Positions 1 to 5,821 of a stretch of DNA of 10,980 nucleotides are shown here, piece after piece. This DNA is from an uncultured Fusibacter sp. GTDB lineage: Bacteria > Bacillota > Clostridia > Peptostreptococcales > Acidaminobacteraceae. The translations under genes were made by a program, and so were the position numbers. The notes under the pieces are model-generated. The model was not told where the DNA came from and did no database searches. It was given only the letters and a program-made list of their open reading frames with translations. Within the stretch, counting starts at the first letter, position 1, and each line of letters opens with the position of its first letter. Location of the stretch: positions 1 to 10,980 of the forward strand of contig CALFXQ010000108.1 in assembly GCA_937958285.1 (NCBI GenBank). Reading direction: 5' to 3'.

Positions 1-1
1 T

Positions 2-115
2 GCCCGAGAGCCTTTCCGACACAAGATGCTAAGTGCAAGCGCCACTCAAGGCGTTATATCGGGATTGGGCTTCGAAGGATATCTTCTTGCCCTGCATTAT
101 CTAACTAATTTATAA
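2..115 (+). CDS. C-terminal fragment of an unrecognised protein
   Basis: Frame 2 is open from the left edge and ends with TAA at 113-115, giving 37 residues. They read like real protein: a basic start (REPFRHKM), a small-residue stretch (SASATQGVISG) and a hydrophobic end (LGFEGYLLALHYLTNL). The other two forward frames give either cysteine- and arginine-rich low-quality text or an early stop. I do not recognise the family, and the start lies outside the window. No convincing terminator follows before the next gene; the AT-rich stretch after the stop has only a weak AATTT/AAATT pairing. It could be a chance open frame, since only 37 codons are visible. Confidence 0.45.
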   Translation, partial: AREPFRHKMLSASATQGVISGLGFEGYLLALHYLTNL

Positions 116-144
116 AATTTCATTATTTTTCGTTTAGGTTGTAC

Positions 145-154
145 ACCATATGGT
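145..154. repeat. 10-bp perfect palindrome upstream of the HD-GYP gene
   Basis: ACCATATGGT is self-complementary and lies about 50 bases before the response regulator start, beside a TATATATA stretch (154-161) that could serve as a -10 region. Its position would suit an operator, but ten bases in AT-rich DNA can arise by chance and I cannot name a binding protein. Confidence 0.25.
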
Positions 155-205
155 ATATATAAGACAATCCTTGCGCATTATGTGCGTTGACGAGAAGGTG
201 AAAAA

Positions 206-1744
206 ATGAGCGATCGAGAACTCTTGTTCTTTCAAGAAGAGAATACTGCAAATGGAGTGCGCCCAGCCAATAAGCCATGGAAAGTCATCATTGCCGACGA
301 TGAAGAAGAAGTGCACATAATGACAAAAATGGTAATGCGTAAGTTTCAATATCAAGATAGGCCGATGGAGTTGCTGACGGCTTATTCCGGTGAGCAAACT
401 AAAGCCCTAATGCAGCAGCACGATGATGTGGCAATCGTCTTACTAGATGTGGTTATGGAACACGAAAATAGTGGTCTAGAAGTCGTAAAATACATAAGAG
501 AAGATCTAAAGAATCCGTTTGTCAGAATCATTTTACGTACAGGTCAACCGGGGCAAGCGCCTCAAGACGATGTCATACGCAATTACGATATAAACGACTA
601 TAAATCAAAAACTGAACTTACAGTTCAGAAGCTATATACTGCAATCATTTCATCTTTAAGATCTTACACAGATATGCAGCATATCGATAAAAATCGAAAA
701 GGCTTAGAGTTGATTCTCACTCAGTCGAGAGAGTTCTTTAATTTAAAGGAAGAGCAGTTTGATTATCTCATGTATCAGCACTACAAAGAACTCCTGAACT
801 TAGAGCATGCAGCAGAACATTTTATAAGCGCCATGGTCATTCATCAAATCGCAGATATTCCATTTGTCGCCACAGGTTTTGGGGGCTATGAGAGCTATTC
901 AGATTTATCATTAGAAGGAGACAGACACAGCGACTTACTTAAATTGTTAGAACAAACCTTAAAATCTGGTGATGTTGCTTTTCAAGATAATAGATTTGCA
1001 ATTTGTTATTCTGGAAATGTCGATTTAAGAAAATATATTATGATCGAAATGCCCACTGCGCCCGATGAACTTCAAAGGGATTTAGTGCGCATCTATGCGA
1101 ATAATGCAAAAGTGGCCTACGACAATGCAATGCTCAATTCAGAAATTATCGACACCCAAAAGGAAGTTATTGTTACATTGGGTGAGATTGTGGAAACCAG
1201 ATCCAAAGAAACTGCCAATCACGTTGTTCGCGTTGCAGAATACTCATATTTCTTTGCTTTATTAGTGGGTTTTTCAGAAGAAGAGGCGAATCTTCTTAGA
1301 TTGGCATCGCCAATGCACGATATTGGCAAAGTGGGAATTCCAGATCATATCCTGAATAAACCGGGCAAATTGACAAGTGAAGAGTTTGAAATTATCAAAT
1401 CGCATACAATTATTGGCCATGAGGTTTTGAGACAATCCAAACGCCAAATACTAAAAACAGCGGCAACAATTGCGCTTTCCCATCACGAAAGATGGGATGG
1501 TAAAGGGTATCCTTACGGCAAATCTGGTGAGGAGATTGACTTGTATTCGAGAATTACCTCTATGGCAGATGTTTACGATGCCCTAAGTCATAAGCGCGTC
1601 TATAAAGACGCATGGCCAGACGAAGAAGTTGTTGCATATATCGAGTCAGAGAGTGGGAAAATGTTTCAACCAGAGCTTGTTCGCATTTTTGTAGACAACT
1701 TAGATCGCTTTATTGCGATAAGAAAAGCATATCCAGACGAATAA
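206..1744 (+). CDS. Response regulator with receiver, DUF3369 and HD-GYP domains (c-di-GMP phosphodiesterase)
   Basis: A cytoplasmic regulator of 512 residues that probably hydrolyses cyclic di-GMP when phosphorylated. Residues 26-150 form a receiver domain: acidic pair D31/D32, phosphoacceptor D81 in LLDVVME, T112 in RTGQ and K133 in DYKSK. Residues of about 155-310 match the DUF3369 linker that commonly sits between receiver and output domains. From about 319 on comes an HD-GYP domain with its signature intact: H339, the HD pair H371/D372, H400 and H405, HHE at 426-428 and DGKGYP at 431-436, then ADVYDAL at 454-460. HD-GYP enzymes of this kind open c-di-GMP to pGpG or GMP. No GGDEF or EAL domain and no membrane segment is present. 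AAGGTG at 195-200 is the ribosome binding site, 5 bases before ATG. The cognate histidine kinase is not in the window. The PilZ gene 75 bases downstream is a plausible effector of the same signal. Confidence 0.93.
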   Translation: MSDRELLFFQEENTANGVRPANKPWKVIIADDEEEVHIMTKMVMRKFQYQDRPMELLTAYSGEQTKALMQQHDDVAIVLLDVVMEHENSGLEVVKYIREDLKNPFVRIILRTGQPGQAPQDDVIRNYDINDYKSKTELTVQKLYTAIISSLRSYTDMQHIDKNRKGLELILTQSREFFNLKEEQFDYLMYQHYKELLNLEHAAEHFISAMVIHQIADIPFVATGFGGYESYSDLSLEGDRHSDLLKLLEQTLKSGDVAFQDNRFAICYSGNVDLRKYIMIEMPTAPDELQRDLVRIYANNAKVAYDNAMLNSEIIDTQKEVIVTLGEIVETRSKETANHVVRVAEYSYFFALLVGFSEEEANLLRLASPMHDIGKVGIPDHILNKPGKLTSEEFEIIKSHTIIGHEVLRQSKRQILKTAATIALSHHERWDGKGYPYGKSGEEIDLYSRITSMADVYDALSHKRVYKDAWPDEEVVAYIESESGKMFQPELVRIFVDNLDRFIAIRKAYPDE

Positions 1745-1819
1745 ACTTTAAGTTCAACCTTTCAGTTCGTTAAAATATATGATACACTAATTACACATGC
1801 AAAGTTTACAGGGGGCCTT

Positions 1820-2179
1820 ATGAGAGATAGACGGCGCGCACTGCGTTATCCTACACAAATCAACATCCGCATAGAATCTTTGTATAAACAAGATTATGTG
1901 GCCATTGACAACGTCAATGAAGACATCATGGTTTCAGATGTTTCTAAATCGGGTATCGGATTTTCGTCTGCCCACGAAATGCCTCTCAATTACTACTTTA
2001 ATTCAAGAATCACATTTGATGATGAAAGATATTTTTACTCCGTTCTAAAGATTATTCGTATTTTTCAACAAGATGGCCTTTATCATTACGGGTGTGAATT
2101 TGTTGGTTTAGCAGATATTTTGGCATCCACAGTAGACGATTATGGCAGTGATTTTCCCGATATTAAACACGAAGAATAG
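1820..2179 (+). CDS. Single-domain PilZ c-di-GMP-binding protein
   Basis: A 119-residue protein that consists of little more than one PilZ domain. Both ligand-binding signatures are visible: RxxxR at R5-R9 (within RDRRRALRY) and the D/NxSxxG motif as DVSKSG at residues 40-45. The beta-rich remainder (SRITFDDERYFYSVLKIIRIF, then HYGCEFVGL) fits the barrel. Stand-alone PilZ proteins bind c-di-GMP and pass the signal to a partner by protein contact; here the partner is unknown. It follows an HD-GYP response regulator by 75 bases without a terminator between them, so co-transcription is likely, although a weak promoter (TTCAAC, 17 bases, TATATG, from about 1753) could give separate expression. 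The GGGGG at 1810-1815 is only a modest ribosome binding site. The C-terminal tail of about 20 residues is acidic. Confidence 0.88.
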   Translation: MRDRRRALRYPTQINIRIESLYKQDYVAIDNVNEDIMVSDVSKSGIGFSSAHEMPLNYYFNSRITFDDERYFYSVLKIIRIFQQDGLYHYGCEFVGLADILASTVDDYGSDFPDIKHEE

Positions 2180-2237
2180 ACGTTTAAATTATTCGAGCGT
2201 CTTCATTTAACTTAGGGTTTGTTTTTGTAATAAAGAT

Positions 2238-2266
2238 GCGAGTCAGCGATGCTGCCTCGCTTTTTT
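2238..2266 (+). terminator. Intrinsic terminator after the PilZ gene
   Basis: GCGAG-T-CAGC (2238-2247) pairs with GCTG-C-CTCGC (2251-2260) around a GAT loop with a single mismatch, and TTTTTT follows at 2261-2266. This fits a rho-independent terminator for the HD-GYP/PilZ unit. It ends three bases before the Shine-Dalgarno sequence of the next gene, so the next pair needs its own promoter or depends on read-through. A weak candidate (TTTAAC 2206-2211, 16 bases, TAATAA 2228-2233) would start transcription near 2240, inside the 5' arm, so the new transcript would escape the hairpin. Confidence 0.7.
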
Positions 2267-2281
2267 GTGGGAGGCGATCGT

Positions 2282-3223
2282 ATGAAAATTTTGTGTACCT
2301 ATAATTATGGACTAGAAGAATTTTTGCGGTGGGAACAGCTGGGTTTCGAAGTGCAGTATATTCCTGAGCACGAAATTGATGAGGCTACGCCATTAGCGAA
2401 TGTAGATATTTTAATTTGCTATTCACCCTTTAAGCATATGGCAATCCAAAATTTAAAAGGAATAAAGTATATATTGCTCTCGAGCATTGGGTTCGATCAA
2501 GTGCCAAAGGAACTTCTCAACGACCCCAACATACAGATTACCAACAATCATGGAGGCTATAGCCCCCCAATTGGCGAATGGATTGTGATGATGCTTTTAA
2601 TGGGTTTTAAAAAGGCAAATAGGTTAATTGCCTACCATCAAAATAGAAAATGGGGTCTAGAGACGGATTTACTAGAGTTAATCGACAAGCGCATTCTATT
2701 TATTGGCACTGGAACATTAGCACAGCATGCAGCCAAGCGGTTGCAGGGGTTTGATTGCGAAATTATCGGTGTGAATACCTTAGGTAAACCACTTCCCAAT
2801 TTTAAGCGCTGTGTGCCATGGACCAATTTAAAAGATGAAATCGAGATGGCTGATGCTGTGGTGTGCTGCTTGCCTTTGACTCAGAAAACATATCGACTAA
2901 TTGACGAGGATATGCTCTGTGCAATGAGGGCGTCTTCAATTTTTATTAACGTGTCTCGAGGTGCTGTGCTAGACGAGGAAGCTTTGATTAGGCACTTAAG
3001 TGAGGGCAAGTTTAGATTTGTGGCGCTGGATGTCTTTGAAACTGAACCACTGACGGCCGAACATGCGCTTTGGAAATTTCCCCAAGTCCTAGTGACATCA
3101 CATCAGTCTTGGGTGAGTGAAAGAAGAAACATGCGACGCCTTGAAACAATTCGGTATAACTTGGAAAGTATAGCGCTAGGAAGAGCATTAAAACACACTG
3201 TTGACAGGGAAAGAGGTTATTGA
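2282..3223 (+). CDS. D-isomer-specific 2-hydroxyacid dehydrogenase family protein
   Basis: An NAD(P)-dependent oxidoreductase family member of 313 residues, close to the usual length. The Rossmann fold is marked by FIGTGTLAQ at 140-148, where the third glycine of GxGxxG is alanine. The catalytic triad of the family can be placed: R226 in NVSRGAVLDEEAL, E255 in DVFETEP and H274 in TSHQSW. Near residue 90 the conserved NHGGYSPPIGEW loop corresponds to the usual N-x-G-x-y-x-x-x-vAE segment. The substrate cannot be read from sequence; phosphoglycerate, glyoxylate/hydroxypyruvate and 2-ketoacids are all possible, but no ACT domain for serine feedback is present. The start at 2282 is chosen because GGGAGG (2269-2274) lies 7 bases upstream; an ATG at 2249 in the same frame falls inside the terminator hairpin. 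The stop overlaps the start of the PHP gene, which implies coupled translation. Confidence 0.88.
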   Translation: MKILCTYNYGLEEFLRWEQLGFEVQYIPEHEIDEATPLANVDILICYSPFKHMAIQNLKGIKYILLSSIGFDQVPKELLNDPNIQITNNHGGYSPPIGEWIVMMLLMGFKKANRLIAYHQNRKWGLETDLLELIDKRILFIGTGTLAQHAAKRLQGFDCEIIGVNTLGKPLPNFKRCVPWTNLKDEIEMADAVVCCLPLTQKTYRLIDEDMLCAMRASSIFINVSRGAVLDEEALIRHLSEGKFRFVALDVFETEPLTAEHALWKFPQVLVTSHQSWVSERRNMRRLETIRYNLESIALGRALKHTVDRERGY

Positions 3224-3936
3224 TGAGTTTTGCAGCAGATTTACACGTGCACACAATTGCAAGTGGTCACGCCTATTCCACTTTAATGGACTATGTACGC
3301 TTTGCAAAAGAACACCATATTACATTAATTGGGTTGTCTGATCATGGGCCAGCTATGCCAGGGGGGCCTCATTTGTTTCATCTTGGAAATCAGACTGTGA
3401 TTCCGAGAAGTGTAGAAGGCGTAGCCATTTTACGAGGCGCAGAAGCCAACATCGTCAATTTTCTTGGCGATTTAGACATCAATCAAAGGATTGCTTCCCG
3501 ACTAGATTACATGATTGTATCCTTACACGATGTGGTGTTGAATCCGGGATCAACCGATGAGCATACACAGGCTGTTCTGGGGGCGATGAAGCACGAAAAG
3601 GTAAGGATTCTCGGACATCTCGGCAATCCGAGTTTTCCATTGAATTATGAAGCGGTCATGACATCTTGCCTTAAGCATAACGTGGCCATCGAAATCAACA
3701 ATAGTTCATTTAGGCAGGGGAGTCGAGCCGGTAGCGAAAAGAATTGCATAGAGATTGCCAAAAGGGCATTTGAAATGAACGTACCCTTAATTTTTAGCTC
3801 TGATGCGCACATTCACACGGATCTTGGGAATTTTGAGCACGGTCATAAGATGTTTGAAGCCCTTGGAATTCCACTTGAATATGTACTTAATTACAATCAA
3901 GATCGATTCTATAATTGGTTGGGAAATATTTTATAA
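3223..3936 (+). CDS. PHP-domain metal-dependent phosphoesterase, YcdX-like
   Basis: A 237-residue cytoplasmic hydrolase of the PHP family, closest in pattern to E. coli YcdX. All expected metal ligands are in place: H8 and H10 in DLHVHT, H16 in GHAYST, D40/H41 in SDHGP, E74 in RGAEAN, H102 in SLHD, H132 in GHLGNP, and D194/H196 in SSDAHIH. Nine ligands in this spacing fit the trinuclear zinc site described for YcdX. The family removes phosphate from small phosphorylated molecules; the natural substrate is unknown. Two adjacent ATG codons exist (3220 and 3223). I prefer the second because GAGG at 3213-3216 then lies 6 bases away rather than 3. Either start overlaps the dehydrogenase stop codon, so the two genes form a coupled pair and may act on related metabolites. 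Being wrong about the start would change one residue. Confidence 0.9.
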   Translation: MSFAADLHVHTIASGHAYSTLMDYVRFAKEHHITLIGLSDHGPAMPGGPHLFHLGNQTVIPRSVEGVAILRGAEANIVNFLGDLDINQRIASRLDYMIVSLHDVVLNPGSTDEHTQAVLGAMKHEKVRILGHLGNPSFPLNYEAVMTSCLKHNVAIEINNSSFRQGSRAGSEKNCIEIAKRAFEMNVPLIFSSDAHIHTDLGNFEHGHKMFEALGIPLEYVLNYNQDRFYNWLGNIL

Positions 3937-3962
3937 ATATTCCGACATTTTTTAAAATAAAA

Positions 3963-4036
3963 GAAGGAAACCGTTTCTTCAAGTCGAATTTACTAAATAT
4001 CAGGCAAAATCGCAAGCCTTGTAGTTCGGGCGACTT
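3963..4036 (+). other. Possible structured leader of the P-loop gene
   Basis: The 122 bases between the PHP and P-loop genes contain several self-complementary stretches: a hairpin of GAAGGAAA with TTTCTTC (3963-3980), AAGTCG (3981-3986) with CGACTT (4031-4036), and inside the latter AGGC (4002-4005) with GCCT (4016-4019). No U-tract follows, so this is not a terminator. It does not match a riboswitch class I know. Short pairings like these can be accidental; only covariation in relatives would settle it. Confidence 0.2.
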
Positions 4037-4058
4037 CAAAATTAAGGAGATGATTGCT

Positions 4059-4463
4059 ATGGTCAAATTAATTTCAGGCAAATTTGGTTCAGGCAAAACA
4101 AAGCGCATCATTGAATTGGCGAATGACACAATGGCAAATTCAAGTGGACATGTAGTCTATATCGACGACGACAAAAGACATATGTACGATCTTAAGCACG
4201 ATCTTCGCTTTATCAGCATGAATGAATTCCCAATTAACACTGCAGAAGAGTTTATAGGTTTTATATGTGGCATTATCTCCAATGATTATGACATCGAACA
4301 TATTTTTATCGATGGCCTTTGCAAAGTTATGACTTGTGAAATCGAACATCTGCCAGCTTTCATAGCCCGCCTTGAGGATATTGGAAAGCGTTACGATATT
4401 AGTTTTATTGCTTCAATCAGCTGCGATAGTTTACCGCCTGAACTAGATAGCTATCAAATATAA
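4059..4463 (+). CDS. Small P-loop NTPase-like protein of unknown function
   Basis: A 134-residue cytoplasmic protein with a Walker A motif at its very N-terminus (GKFGSGKT, residues 7-14, K13 the phosphate-binding lysine). A Walker B-like strand ends in an aspartate (HIFIDG, D85), and a third hydrophobic strand (SFIASISCD) lies near the end. This is a minimal RecA/P-loop core without an added domain. I know similar stand-alone proteins of about 130 residues from Clostridia, always without assigned function and sometimes mislabelled as PilT-like. The start at 4059 is supported by AAGGAG at 4044-4049, 9 bases upstream; the ATG at 4050 is too close to it, and an upstream extension from a TTG at 3915 would cover the end of the PHP gene. 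Transcription ends at the bidirectional terminator just downstream. Gene neighbourhood gives no clear hint of its role. Confidence 0.8.
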   Translation: MVKLISGKFGSGKTKRIIELANDTMANSSGHVVYIDDDKRHMYDLKHDLRFISMNEFPINTAEEFIGFICGIISNDYDIEHIFIDGLCKVMTCEIEHLPAFIARLEDIGKRYDISFIASISCDSLPPELDSYQI

Positions 4464-4473
4464 CGCTTAAAAT

Positions 4474-4533
4474 AAAAAAATCTACTTATTGGCAAACTTG
4501 AATCTCATCGAGTGGCCAAAGAGTAGATTTTTA
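4474..4533. terminator. Bidirectional terminator between convergent genes
   Basis: AAAAATCTACT (4476-4486) pairs perfectly with AGTAGATTTTT (4522-4532). Inside it TTGGC (4489-4493) pairs with GCCAA (4515-4519), and ACTTG with CGAGT closes a short loop. The A-run on the left and T-run on the right give a U-tract on either strand, so the same hairpin can end the P-loop gene transcript (stop at 4463) and the minus-strand transcript (stop near 4551). Confidence 0.85.
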
Positions 4534-4550
4534 TTTTGTACTTCATTTTA

Positions 4551-4793
4551 TTAGTAGGGCGAAAAACGAGGTCCTAGAAATTTTTTAATGTCTTCTGGTG
4601 ACGAGAATTCGTCAATTGTGATTACTTTTTCACTGTCTTCAAAGTGAATGACAATCTCGACATCTCCTTTTTTAAAGGCCTCGGCTACAGTTTCTTCTCT
4701 AATAACACGTACCTTGTTCTTATGGTGCTTGATGGTTTCATACTCTTTAATAAAGTAATCGCCTTTGAAAGTAATCATTTTGTGATATTGCAT
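4551..4793 (-). CDS. Conserved-looking 80-residue protein of unknown function
   Basis: A small soluble protein with alternating charged and hydrophobic residues and no cysteine, signal peptide or membrane segment. The middle part (VEIVIHFEDSEKVITIDEF) looks like paired beta strands, followed by SSPEDIKKFLGPRF, probably a short C-terminal helix. I do not recognise the family. It is likely a real gene: on the minus strand GAGGAG lies 6-7 bases before the ATG, a well-formed promoter (4855-4827) precedes it, and a terminator lies just beyond its stop. The overlapping plus-strand frame at 4644-4880 has none of these. It is the only minus-strand gene in the window and shares its control region with the divergent Usp-like gene. 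Confidence 0.78.
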   Translation of the reverse strand: MQYHKMITFKGDYFIKEYETIKHHKNKVRVIREETVAEAFKKGDVEIVIHFEDSEKVITIDEFSSPEDIKKFLGPRFSPY

Positions 4794-4826
4794 TATAAAC
4801 TCCTCTCGTACATATTCTACCTTAAC

Positions 4827-4855
4827 ATTATACGCGCTACACTAGTCAAGGACAA
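4827..4855 (-). promoter_or_regulatory. Sigma-A-type promoter of the 80-residue minus-strand gene
   Basis: Read on the minus strand, TTGTCC (4855-4850) and a perfect TATAAT (4832-4827) are 17 bases apart. Transcription would start near 4820, about 27 bases before the ATG. A closer match to the -35 consensus, TTGACT (4849-4844), is only 11 bases from the -10 and cannot pair with it. Confidence 0.65.
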
Positions 4856-4871
4856 TCACTTGGAGTATAAT
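4843..4871 (+). promoter_or_regulatory. Sigma-A-type promoter of the Usp-like gene
   Basis: TAGTCA (4843-4848) and a perfect TATAAT (4866-4871) are separated by 17 bases. The predicted start, near 4878, coincides with the first base of the cre-like palindrome and would give a leader of about 87 bases before the ATG at 4965. The -35 box lies between the -10 and -35 boxes of the minus-strand promoter, so both promoters occupy the same DNA. A weaker alternative (TTGTTC 4916-4921 with TAGATA 4939-4944) is possible. Confidence 0.55.
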
Positions 4872-4877
4872 TTAAAG

Positions 4878-4891
4878 TGAAAACGTTTTCT
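4878..4891 (+). promoter_or_regulatory. CcpA-type cre site candidate
   Basis: The 14 bases TGAAAACGTTTTCT match the Bacillus cre consensus TGWNANCGNTNWCA in every position except the last (T for A), and include the 12-bp perfect palindrome GAAAACGTTTTC (4879-4890). It begins at the predicted start site of the Usp-like gene, a position from which CcpA normally represses. It lies 22 bases upstream of the -35 box of the divergent gene, where it could have a different effect. Another LacI-family regulator could bind such a site. Confidence 0.55.
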
Positions 4892-4964
4892 TAGAAAGTG
4901 GCATATCGTCATACTTTGTTCATAATTTAACAGTAATATAGATAGTGATGTTAGGAGGTGTTTT

Positions 4965-5468
4965 ATGAGCCGCAAAAGGCGCGTGATGGTTTGTGTTACG
5001 CAACAAAAGTCTTGTGAAAGACTGATGTCGAAAGGTGTTACGCACAGAAGAAATGCTGAAGATGATCTCTATATGGTTCACGTTGTCAAAGAGAATTGGA
5101 AGTATTTCAGTCAACTACAAGAATCCGATGCCATGGAGTATCTTTATGATATCGCTAAAGACAACGATGCAAGTATTAATGTGATGAAGGCAACCGATAT
5201 TGAAGAAACACTAGCACAATTTGTTCGAAAGTATCATATCGATGTGATTGTTATGGGTGCTTCAAGAGAGGGCGATATGCAGCAAAATATGATCTATCGC
5301 CTCAAAGAAAAGATTCCACAAAAAATTGAAATTGACATCGTGCCATTAGAGGGTGAAATTGAGAGTGACTCAGACAGCGATTTGGAAGGCGTTTATTCAA
5401 CTGAATTAAAGTCGGCATCACTTTTTGGCGATAAAAACTTAAATAAATTTTCTACATTGCATGTTTAA
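4965..5468 (+). CDS. Universal stress protein (Usp)-like protein
   Basis: A 167-residue cytoplasmic protein whose first 127 residues fit the Usp fold: strand one RRVMVCVTQQ (5-14), the segment SCERLMSKG, strand two DLYMVHVVKENW (34-45), and strand three HIDVIVMGASREGD (91-104). The beginning resembles the Usp domain attached to KdpD sensor kinases and stand-alone clostridial Usp proteins. The ATP-binding pattern G-x2-G-x9-G(S/T) is not complete after MGAS, so ATP binding is doubtful. The C-terminus carries an acidic linker (EGEIESDSDSDLEG, 129-142) and about 25 further residues that are not part of the fold. A strong ribosome binding site AGGAGGTG (4953-4960) lies 4 bases before the ATG. The divergent promoter region and cre-like site suggest control by carbon supply. 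Its role in stress or metabolism cannot be read from the sequence. Confidence 0.75.
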   Translation: MSRKRRVMVCVTQQKSCERLMSKGVTHRRNAEDDLYMVHVVKENWKYFSQLQESDAMEYLYDIAKDNDASINVMKATDIEETLAQFVRKYHIDVIVMGASREGDMQQNMIYRLKEKIPQKIEIDIVPLEGEIESDSDSDLEGVYSTELKSASLFGDKNLNKFSTLHV

Positions 5469-5491
5469 AGTAAAAAAGTACGGGTAAAATA

Positions 5492-5507
5492 GTAACAAAG
5501 TTGTTAC
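5492..5507. repeat. Inverted repeat in the Usp-thi intergenic region
   Basis: GTAACAA (5492-5498) and TTGTTAC (5501-5507) are perfect inverse complements with two bases between them. A T-run (5517-5522) follows nine bases later, so it is a poor terminator and could equally be an operator. The rest of the 168-base gap between the Usp-like stop and the next terminator holds no gene that I can support; possible promoter boxes (TTGATT 5513-5518 with TTTAAT 5535-5540, or TTGCCC 5551-5556 with TACAAT 5572-5577) are unconvincing. Confidence 0.35.
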
Positions 5508-5636
5508 AAACCTTGATTTTTTAAGAAAAGTTAATTTAATTGTAATGCTTTTGCCCTAGTTGTGAAGGCAATACAATGGTAAAGTATTATTAAGCGAAAC
5601 CCCTATTTATTAACATAAATCCCCTTCATTTGTTTA

Positions 5637-5666
5637 GAGACCAACCTATATGGTCTCATTTTTTTT
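5637..5666 (+). terminator. Intrinsic terminator upstream of the thi operon
   Basis: GAGACCA (5637-5643) pairs perfectly with TGGTCTC (5651-5657) around a 7-base loop, followed by A and eight T (5659-5666). It insulates the thi operon from the Usp-like gene, whose stop codon is 169 bases upstream. Confidence 0.88.
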
Positions 5667-5668
5667 GC

Positions 5669-5697
5669 TTGCATTATCTGAATGAATCCTTTAAACT
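5669..5697 (+). promoter_or_regulatory. Probable promoter of the thi operon
   Basis: TTGCAT (5669-5674) and TAAACT (5692-5697) are 17 bases apart, directly between the preceding terminator and the TPP riboswitch. The start site would be near 5704, some 27 bases before the aptamer. Both boxes are imperfect, but the position is where a riboswitch promoter has to be. Confidence 0.45.
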
Positions 5698-5730
5698 ATG
5701 GAAGAAGTTAGTAATCATACAATTGAATGA

Positions 5731-5815
5731 TGTATCGGGGGTGCCGTTTAACGGCTGAGAGGCAATTGCTAACCCTATGAACCTGTTTGGTTAATACCAG
5801 CGTAGGGAGTATACA
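5731..5815 (+). promoter_or_regulatory. TPP riboswitch (THI element) aptamer
   Basis: The conserved THI-box landmarks appear in order: CGGGGGTGCC (5736-5745), CTGAGA (5755-5760), ACCC (5772-5775), GAACCTG (5780-5785 region), and TACCAGCGTAGGGA (5795-5808). TGTAT (5731-5735) and ATACA (5811-5815) close helix P1. This aptamer binds thiamin pyrophosphate and lowers expression of the downstream genes when the vitamin is plentiful. It sits 75 bases before thiS and heads a complete thiamin operon, as expected. Confidence 0.96.
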
Positions 5816-5821
5816 AGGCGA

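Noticed and set aside
2249..2281. Earlier ATG that would extend the 2-hydroxyacid dehydrogenase by 11 residues
   Set aside because: It lies inside the terminator hairpin and has no ribosome binding site, whereas the ATG at 2282 has GGGAGG at 7 bases.
3966..3979. Second cre-like sequence around GAAACCGTTTC
   Set aside because: It misses the flanking TG and CA of the consensus and several inner positions; better explained as a chance hairpin.
4001..4036. Resemblance to a c-di-GMP (GEMM) riboswitch: GGCAAA followed by CGCAAGCC
   Set aside because: The two motifs are only a few bases apart, without room for the stem between them, and the second-domain sequence of GEMM is missing.
3915..4058. 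N-terminal extension of the P-loop protein from a TTG codon
   Set aside because: It overlaps the end of the PHP gene, lacks a ribosome binding site, and would place 48 unrelated residues before a Walker A motif that normally sits at the N-terminus.
4644..4880. Plus-strand open frame of 78 codons
   Set aside because: It lies opposite the minus-strand gene, which has promoter, ribosome binding site and terminator; the frame itself has none and runs through both promoters.
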